Under the pieces are notes generated by a model. It saw nothing but the letters and a program-made list of their open reading frames with translations. It was not told the DNA's origin and did not search any database. Below, one piece after another: positions 57,545-64,000 of a stretch of 64,000 nucleotides of DNA (the stretch's first letter is position 1; every line of letters begins with the position of its first letter). The stretch lies in NCBI GenBank assembly GCA_000727475.1, contig KL647292.1:4101132-4165131 (forward strand), in the 5' to 3' direction. The position numbers were made by a program, and so were the translations under genes. The DNA is from Sarcocystis neurona. Its lineage: Eukaryota; Apicomplexa; Conoidasida; Eucoccidiorida; Sarcocystidae.

Positions 57545-60500
57545 CTAATCCTCGTGCCGTAGTATGGCAACGGCTTCTGCTGCCGCTGACTTAAATATAA
57601 AAGAGGACGGTTGAGGTGGCGCATTCGGCTCCGCAGCATCTGCGATAGCAGGCACAGCACATTCCGGGTGCACAACGGCTACCAATTGCTCAAATTTAAC
57701 GTCTCTGCAATGCTCTAATCCAGTTGCGCGGCACCGTGTTTCTGGTTCTAACGCCTGCGTCGCAGGCGTTATCGCTATATGCAGCTGAGTCTCAGCATGC
57801 GAGCCGCGGTGCTGTGTTCGAATCTGGTGCTGGTGCAGCGAGTTCTGCGATGAACGGCAGTCTCCCTTACCCTGCGGCTGCTTGACCAGGTAGCTCCACT
57901 GACACTTCTCTGCCATGTCTTCCTGCTGTGTGGCTCCTTTCGGGCTCTCAGCAGCTTCACACTGACCCAACGCATTTGACATTCCAGCACCGAGGCCTTC
58001 GTCTTGTCCTCCTTGTACATCGTGTGGGTCCACGGAGTACCGAATGCAAGCTGAAGAAGAATGCGGGAGCACTCGTAGTTGGAATGGCGTACAATGGTGG
58101 CTTGCAAACGGGGCCAGGCGCCACTGTGTGGCCACTTGTGCGTGCGACAGTTGTCTCGGTCGATCGGCTACCTGTCGTACGCTATCATCAAATTCTGCCT
58201 GTGTACACTGTTGCTGCCGCTGTTTGCCTGCAACGTTCCCTTCTCTTTGTTGAGGAGTGCGCTCTGGCGTGCTGTTGCCGTCGATGTAAGCATTAGGAGA
58301 CCCGTCTAGTAGCTCCCGCCTAATTGTACACCCCTGAGGCCGCAGCGGGCAGATTTCGTTGTGATGGACAGTGATATCAGGTTGTGACGAGAATTCTGTA
58401 GATGCTGAATCTTCTACATGCGTTGTAGCGGTAGAGAGACGGCGTAGTGACGAATGTTCAGACGTGTTGCCAGCATTCTTTGTTCCCGCCCTGCCAGTTG
58501 TCACAGAAGACATCGCATCTACGGTTCTTGAAGTTCCATTTGCCCCTGCAAACGGAGCAAATTGTTGGGTAGCGGCCTCCTCTTGGGCAGCAGTGCAGCA
58601 TGTCAATGAGCAGGGAAAAGCAGGCCCACTCGCAGGCTTGTTATCTGGCGAGGAGCGTTTCTGAGTATCCTCATACATGTTTACCGCATTATTGCAGCGG
58701 TAAAGTTCCTTGGACGCCTGACAATTGTCTCGCTGGTGCTTGGGGCCCCTGAGCGGGGAGTGGTCAGGGGGGTGATGAAACTGAGGAAGAAGCGCATCAG
58801 ATTTCTCCTGCGGAAATCGCTGGTACTGCAGCCACTGGTTGAAGGACAGGTGGTTTGCATTCGGCTTCAACGGTTGTACTCGGCACAGTCGGTGTGCTCC
58901 CTTTGAGAAACCTCCATTGTACCGTCGAGGGCAATGAAACAGTTCCGTGGAATGGTGAAAAGCCACGCAGTCTGAGGGTGACTTTACTGATTTAGTGGAC
59001 CCATTTCGACAATTCAGTGCGTTCGTTTCACAACTGCGGAGTCGACCCACGCCATCGTTGGCTCTGGACGCTGATGTATTCGGCAAGCGTTGTGCTGGGA
59101 AACCTATCGCCCACGTCGGCTGAGCGGCAATTGGAGGCCGGCAACGGCTACACGCCGTCAAGCCGTTCTGCAGTTGGATTTTTTCCTGCGTCGTTGCGGT
59201 GGTTGCAGGTCCTGTCTCATTTGTTGGAGTTTCATTTGTAGGTGTCGCACACTGGTTGCCCTTTCCACACACCGCCAGCTTGATAGGTGGCTGTACTGAT
59301 CCTGGCAATCTGCTGCTTGTAGATGGGTGGCCTGCGCATGAAGAGCTATGCAGTTGCTTGTAGTTTCCGCTTTGATATTTGCAGCCAAGAGCACCAGGCG
59401 TTGCCGGTCTCTGATGTTCCTTTTGTGACACTTCCGTCTCTGTCCCGCAGAATAGGTGGTCTTCACTTTGCGAAGGCGAGGGCTGTTCTTCCAGCTCATT
59501 TTTACTGCAGGAACTGCACTCAGTGCTAGTGTGTGGGTGGCTTGGTCCGTTAGAGGTCGAGGTAGTGCTTGCGTCTTTTCCGTGTAGGACGGAAAAACTC
59601 TTGCGTGCTGTCTGGCGCGGATGAAGGAGCTGTTCCACAACAAACTCTGAAGACGAGCTACAGTGAAATGGTTGGCAGCACAGTACGCAGCAGGCTGCTT
59701 CCGGAGTTCCTCTGCCAGTAGAAAAGACAGAGCCTCGGCGACGCGGATTCTGTTGCTGGCCACATTTCAGCGGGAGACACGAAGTGGACGACGCCATGGC
59801 TGTTGTGTCCCGCGGAGCATCGAGCACAAGTGGGCAAGAAGAGGCAGAGGTTGAGGTAGTGCAGCGTGTCTCCGAAGAGGTGACCCGGCCTTCTGGTTCC
59901 CGTGTCATACGTACGGTACGTGCAACGGAAGGCAGACGACTGGCGGTTCCGTGGCTGGATGCGGTACAGTTGCAGGAAACTGGGGTAACAGAGGCGACTG
60001 GTTTGCCGTACTTTCTGTCAGCGATGCAAGAAAGAGAACGGGGGCTGGCTGTTGCAGCACCGTTATGAATCTCAGAGGAAGAGGTAACGCGTCTTGGTGA
60101 TTCTTCTTCACGTGCTAACAATGGTGACAATTCTGTCAAAAATCCAGGGGACTTGGAGGAAGCCACAGCGACCAAGCAGCGGCCGTTGCATAGAACGGAA
60201 GAACAAGACTCACGTTTGCAAGACGGGCGCCTGCACCTTGCTTCGCCTAACCGCCTCGCAGCAGATTGCTGAGGGCTGTCGCAGCACGCAGTGAAAAGGG
60301 GAGCAGTCGGTAAAACCTCCACAGCGCAGGAGTTCAAGGGCAAACGTACAGGGGTCGCCGGTTGTACTGAAGACGCGGGCAGGGGTCTCCGTGGACAAGA
60401 AACCGCAGGCCGCTTGGGGCTAGAAGCTGGTGGCGCTGGCTTACACAAAGTGTCAACGACTTTCTTCTGACACGCTCCGGGACGTCGAGGACCCAGCCCA

Positions 60501-63001
60501 TCCGCGACGCCAGACTCTTGCCTAGCAGCCGCCGTGCAGCTGTGCGCAGCACAGTCGCTCTCCGGCGTAGCCGACGAAGTGCGAGATGACACGGAATTCC
60601 CTGCACCGCCAACGACCCCAACAGCGTTGCCGGGTGTCACTAGGGCGTACCCAGAGTATGGACAATGAAACATATAGGCACAAGGTGGCTCCAACAGTCG
60701 AGTCTCAGATATTTGATGTCTAGCACAGCTGCGAGCAAATCCCTGCTGTGACTGTAGATGAAAAGCTTTGGACTTTTGCGTAGGTGAACCAAAAGCTTGA
60801 GGGACGGCTTTCGAAGAGCCCTGTCGCTGCTGATCGTCACACTGCTGCACACCAGGAACAGCGGTTCTCGTGTGTTGTTCCACCAGCGTCACGCGTAATG
60901 GTTTTACATTCCCATGATGTACACAGCTCCCGCCTCTATCGCCACCCGGCTTCTGCCACCTATGCTGGCCTTCCTGTAGCTGACTTTCAGTCCCACCTTC
61001 TTCCTGCCCGGGTGGCAGTGACCGCTCAGGAAAGTCTCCGGGGGCGTCCTCGCTGTTCGTGTCTATCGTGCTCCTTGCACACGTCAGCAGCGGACTTAGT
61101 GAAGACCGTGGAGACGAGCCCTGTAAAGTACTCTCGTCGTAGCGAACCTCATCTTCACTCCAGTGTTTCCGGCAATGCGCAAGAGAAGCTGCACCTGACG
61201 GGATGTGTGAAGTTGTCACTTCTATGCGCATTTCTGGGCAAGGAGCTTCGTGTGCCGCGGCGTCTCCGCGAGTGTCGGATGCTGCAAATAACGCATCATC
61301 GATTTCGGTATCACTTCTGCTTCCTGTAGTCACTTTAGCAGCTCCTGCAGGGGACACCTGTTTGGCATTCACTGCTGTCGGAGCTTTGTCACGATACCGC
61401 TCGTGATCAACGGTCTTGTTCTTGGCCACTAGAGTCCATGGTTGACCCACGTAAACGCTAGATTTCGCACAGGAAACAGAAGGGTGAAGCGAAACGTCAG
61501 CTGCTGCGGCTGTTTCCCGAACTGTAAATATCGCTGTTTGTTCCCGTGGGAGAGGGCCAGCACCGTGCGCCGCCCGGCACTCCCTCTTCCCCTTGATGTG
61601 AGCGTGTTCAGCACAGCCTGTCGTCGAGGCTGCGTTGCTTTTTTCACTTTCTCGCTTCAAGTCCCCATCCCACTTTGCCGTGCCCTGCGCCTTAAAGCAT
61701 AAGCAGGAGCTACCTCCATACAAAATTTTGCTCTGTTTCGTCCGAGTTTGTGGTGGAGACGAAAACTTGGATCCGCCTTCTGCCGCATTACTGCAAGAAC
61801 AGGTTACAGAATTCGGTCTGAGCTTACATTCACAGGTCTGTTCAGTCAGATACTCAGACGTAGGAGCCGCTATTGGGGGTGGGGCCTTAATACGTAGATG
61901 ATCGGGATTTCGGCTTCCCAACTGTCGTGCAGCTACGGGGGACACGCTCCCAAGAGTTTTACTGCAGAGGGACATTCGCTCTTCCGCGTATTCAAGTGCT
62001 TTTGACTGGAGCAGCTGGGCAGGCGGGAATGCAGATGTGTGCTGCGGATCAGGTTCGGGCAAGTTGTTCCTGCTAGAGGCATAATTAGGCGGATCCACCA
62101 CAAGTAAGGCGTCTCGGGCCACGGATGAGTGTTTTGGTAGCACTCCACCTCGCGAGTACTCTCGGGTAACCGTAGTTTCAATGCAGCATGGCGCACGAGG
62201 TTGTGGCTCGTTACTCGATACAGAAGACGATCCTGCTCGCGCAGCTAATCGACGTGCAGTACTCGCTGCTGTAGCGTCGCCAGCTACAGCAGCGACAGAC
62301 TGCAACAAAGTATTTGTTGACAGTTGTGTTGCCTTGTGCAGTGCGTCCCGCCTCGCTGAATGAGTTTCTACGCAGCGTGTAACATACGTAGGAGAAGATG
62401 GAGCCGCGCGGATGTGCCGTTCAAGTGCCTCTGGGTGCAATGGCCTTTCGTGACATACTGAGTAACGTTGTACGTGCCCGAATGGCTCTTCCGGTTGGTT
62501 CTCCGTAAGTAAAGTGTGCTCGTGAAACGAGAGCCGCTGAACGGCTGGTCGCTGCAGTCGAGCCTCCTTTCCTTCCGATAGGGGGATGTCTTTGTCTGGA
62601 GAAAGTCTGTCAGTGTCCCTTCGGTAAGGAACCTGCAAAACTCTACTTTGTTCCTGGGAAGGGAACTGCTGTGCCTGCTGCTCCCTGCGTTGGTACGTCG
62701 TCTGCAGCGTGCTCCGCTGGCGTTGCTGGCTGATGCTCTGTTGCTGCTTTTCAACCTTGTTGTCCTCCTTCTCTGCTTCGGTCAGCTGAAGACTCTCGCT
62801 CGGCATCACCTTGTGCACTTCCGCAAAAGAGTGCTCCCCGCTTATTTCAGTGGTCAGAACGGGCATACGTCTCCGATAAAGAGCTCGCAAGAGGCTAAGG
62901 CTTTCCTGGACTTGATCAAGCACTTGGATAGATATTAGCTCCTGCTGCTGCAGTTGCTGCTTGAAAAGGCGGCCACACTCCTGAAGCGTACGCGGTTGCA
63001 T
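57545..63001 (-). CDS. very long intronless gene, unknown function (1818 aa)
   Basis: This single frame of over 5.4 kb is the longest in the window. The frame is open to 63058, but its first ATG is at 63001-62999 (MQPRTLQECGRLFKQQ). Upstream coding through the acceptor-like GGCATCTCCAG is possible. Residues 1-45 look helical (KQQLQQQELISIQVLDQVQE). A Gln-rich patch follows (KQQQSISQQRQRSTLQ), then a long hydrophilic Ser/Pro/Thr/Cys-rich body with no membrane segment and no domain that I recognise. Cysteine clusters occur (ACCVLCCQPFHCSSSS, CSSCSKNELEEQPSPSQ, PVSCNCTASS), without a clear zinc-finger spacing. A short tandem PTNETPTNET is present. The C-terminus is AAAEAVAILRHED. The composition suggests a largely disordered scaffold or regulatory protein typical of coccidian hypothetical proteins. 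Because it is not built from CAG tracts, its length is strong evidence of selection for coding. Confidence 0.8.
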   Translation of the reverse strand: MQPRTLQECGRLFKQQLQQQELISIQVLDQVQESLSLLRALYRRRMPVLTTEISGEHSFAEVHKVMPSESLQLTEAEKEDNKVEKQQQSISQQRQRSTLQTTYQRREQQAQQFPSQEQSRVLQVPYRRDTDRLSPDKDIPLSEGKEARLQRPAVQRLSFHEHTLLTENQPEEPFGHVQRYSVCHERPLHPEALERHIRAAPSSPTYVTRCVETHSARRDALHKATQLSTNTLLQSVAAVAGDATAASTARRLAARAGSSSVSSNEPQPRAPCCIETTVTREYSRGGVLPKHSSVARDALLVVDPPNYASSRNNLPEPDPQHTSAFPPAQLLQSKALEYAEERMSLCSKTLGSVSPVAARQLGSRNPDHLRIKAPPPIAAPTSEYLTEQTCECKLRPNSVTCSCSNAAEGGSKFSSPPQTRTKQSKILYGGSSCLCFKAQGTAKWDGDLKRESEKSNAASTTGCAEHAHIKGKRECRAAHGAGPLPREQTAIFTVRETAAAADVSLHPSVSCAKSSVYVGQPWTLVAKNKTVDHERYRDKAPTAVNAKQVSPAGAAKVTTGSRSDTEIDDALFAASDTRGDAAAHEAPCPEMRIEVTTSHIPSGAASLAHCRKHWSEDEVRYDESTLQGSSPRSSLSPLLTCARSTIDTNSEDAPGDFPERSLPPGQEEGGTESQLQEGQHRWQKPGGDRGGSCVHHGNVKPLRVTLVEQHTRTAVPGVQQCDDQQRQGSSKAVPQAFGSPTQKSKAFHLQSQQGFARSCARHQISETRLLEPPCAYMFHCPYSGYALVTPGNAVGVVGGAGNSVSSRTSSATPESDCAAHSCTAAARQESGVADGLGPRRPGACQKKVVDTLCKPAPPASSPKRPAVSCPRRPLPASSVQPATPVRLPLNSCAVEVLPTAPLFTACCDSPQQSAARRLGEARCRRPSCKRESCSSVLCNGRCLVAVASSKSPGFLTELSPLLAREEESPRRVTSSSEIHNGAATASPRSLSCIADRKYGKPVASVTPVSCNCTASSHGTASRLPSVARTVRMTREPEGRVTSSETRCTTSTSASSCPLVLDAPRDTTAMASSTSCLPLKCGQQQNPRRRGSVFSTGRGTPEAACCVLCCQPFHCSSSSEFVVEQLLHPRQTARKSFSVLHGKDASTTSTSNGPSHPHTSTECSSCSKNELEEQPSPSQSEDHLFCGTETEVSQKEHQRPATPGALGCKYQSGNYKQLHSSSCAGHPSTSSRLPGSVQPPIKLAVCGKGNQCATPTNETPTNETGPATTATTQEKIQLQNGLTACSRCRPPIAAQPTWAIGFPAQRLPNTSASRANDGVGRLRSCETNALNCRNGSTKSVKSPSDCVAFHHSTELFHCPRRYNGGFSKGAHRLCRVQPLKPNANHLSFNQWLQYQRFPQEKSDALLPQFHHPPDHSPLRGPKHQRDNCQASKELYRCNNAVNMYEDTQKRSSPDNKPASGPAFPCSLTCCTAAQEEAATQQFAPFAGANGTSRTVDAMSSVTTGRAGTKNAGNTSEHSSLRRLSTATTHVEDSASTEFSSQPDITVHHNEICPLRPQGCTIRRELLDGSPNAYIDGNSTPERTPQQREGNVAGKQRQQQCTQAEFDDSVRQVADRPRQLSHAQVATQWRLAPFASHHCTPFQLRVLPHSSSACIRYSVDPHDVQGGQDEGLGAGMSNALGQCEAAESPKGATQQEDMAEKCQWSYLVKQPQGKGDCRSSQNSLHQHQIRTQHRGSHAETQLHIAITPATQALEPETRCRATGLEHCRDVKFEQLVAVVHPECAVPAIADAAEPNAPPQPSSFIFKSAAAEAVAILRHED

Positions 63002-63437
63002 TTTGGTCTCCGAAAGTTCATGCAGTGTGTGGCTGGAGATGCCGTTAACAAGTACCACGTGGGGGCAAAATTAAATGCAGACGCAACGCTACACATATCT
63101 CGTACAAGTTGGTATTGTACCGCATGATAAAGACCTGTCTCTGTGGAGTATCCTTAGGCCGTTAAAAGGCACCATGGTCGCCGCACGCTGCGGTGCAGTC
63201 TTGAGAGGGCCGCTCGTTCATGATATTTTAGTAAGGTGCGTATTACTGGTGGTCTGCACCTGCATAAGCGACTTCTGCGGCAGGAGGCTGAGTGCTGCGT
63301 CTGGAGGTTGCTACCATGCGTTCACCCCGTTACTCCACGTCTCCCTATAATATCGTGGTACGCAGCACCATAAACAAGCAGTGGCACATTAGTATACACA
63401 GGTTGACTTTCGCGCCCGTGAAGGCATCCGTGCATTG

Positions 63438-63656
63438 ATGTATATAGCAAGATGTTTCCTCCGCAAGTCGGAACTGTATCACCTCCTATCTGAGGATCTA
63501 AGCAGAAGTCCCTTCTTGGCAAAAAGAAAAGGCTGCGACGGCAAAGCCCATCACGCCGAAGTTGCAGGCGAACAGCTGCTTCTCATTCTCCGTCGTGCCG
63601 AGGAAAAACACGGTGGAAGTTCTCTGAGTTCTCTGTACACGTGTACAGACCGTTGA
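63438..63656 (+). CDS. candidate small exon, strand uncertain
   Basis: An ATG at 63438 opens 72 codons on the plus strand (MYIARCFLRKSELYHLLSED, then EVAGEQLLLILRRAEEKHGG). The minus strand is open over the same bases (63746-63498) and reads FFLGTTENEKQLFACNFG and VMGFAVAAFSFCQEG, a possible membrane segment, after an acceptor-like ACGTGTACAG. Only one is likely to be real. Confidence 0.2.
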   Translation: MYIARCFLRKSELYHLLSEDLSRSPFLAKRKGCDGKAHHAEVAGEQLLLILRRAEEKHGGSSLSSLYTCTDR

Positions 63657-64000
63657 AGCTCTGTATGCCACGCACGTTTTCTTAGGACAGCAGCTGTTCA
63701 CAGAGGGCCGCTCCCTATAGGGGCAACAGGGGCAACAGGGCAGCACGACAGATGTATGATAAGACTATGGCGGGATCACGACATCGTGGATACGTAGTGA
63801 AAGTTGGTTATTACTCCTAGTGTTTAGTGTCGGCAGAGCGAACTGCTGCGAGGTACTGGGGTCGGAGAAGACTGATGAGCTTTGCCCATTTTCTTCTTCT
63901 GCTGGGAACACTGCATACGAAGAGAGTTGCCTGAGCGGAGTTCTCTTGGGACTGCTGGAAACGTCACTTTTACGATGTAGACGGATTACGTACAGTGCAA
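63657..64000. other. no feature seen
   Basis: There is a short direct repeat GGGGCAACA near 63720-63735. No supported open frame was found. Confidence 0.5.

Noticed and set aside
1..64000. tRNA, rRNA, CRISPR, transposon ends and telomere heptamer arrays
   Set aside because: I looked for B-box-like motifs, conserved rRNA blocks, regularly spaced repeats with unique spacers, long terminal repeats and TTTAGGG runs and saw none. A tRNA scan and a repeat search would be needed to exclude them fully.

Overview
The window is nuclear DNA of an apicomplexan, most likely an Eimeria species. The evidence is the density of CAG/CTG trinucleotide tracts that run as polyGln, polyAla or polySer through exons and also fill introns, plus genes with many small exons and long GT-AG introns, abundant (TA)n, (CA)n and (CT)n microsatellites, and near-balanced base composition. 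There is no operon layout, no tRNA or rRNA gene and no transposase. The species cannot be fixed by eye.

The layout is repeat-poor, repeat-rich, repeat-poor. (1) About 1-14.5 kb is repeat-poor. It holds a minus-strand four-exon membrane protein gene (5304-6956), an intronless plus-strand gene for a probable single-pass membrane protein (10446-11771), a possible small secreted protein (13568-13906) and several isolated exon candidates. (2) About 15-54 kb is repeat-rich and carries two large plus-strand split genes. The first (18957-28475) encodes a bestrophin-like anion channel whose membrane domain is interrupted by a Gln-rich insert of roughly 370 residues and an Ala/Gly-rich insert. The second (35523-54178) encodes a leucine-rich-repeat F-box protein with a Gln-rich N-terminal half. 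Between them lie a weaker plus-strand gene (about 31.15-32.07 kb), a decayed 96-bp tandem repeat and an assembly gap (33050-33671) flanked by matching (CA)n arms. (3) About 55-64 kb is repeat-poor again, with a small minus-strand membrane protein gene (about 55.8-57.0 kb) and a very long intronless minus-strand gene (57545-63001, 1818 residues) of unknown function.

The two large gene models were built by hand from splice signals. Every junction in them is phase-consistent and the joined peptides continue the family motifs. The bestrophin model totals about 985 residues and the F-box/LRR model about 1027. The genes show no shared pathway: a predicted chloride/bicarbonate channel, a predicted ubiquitin-ligase substrate adaptor and several lineage-specific membrane or low-complexity proteins.
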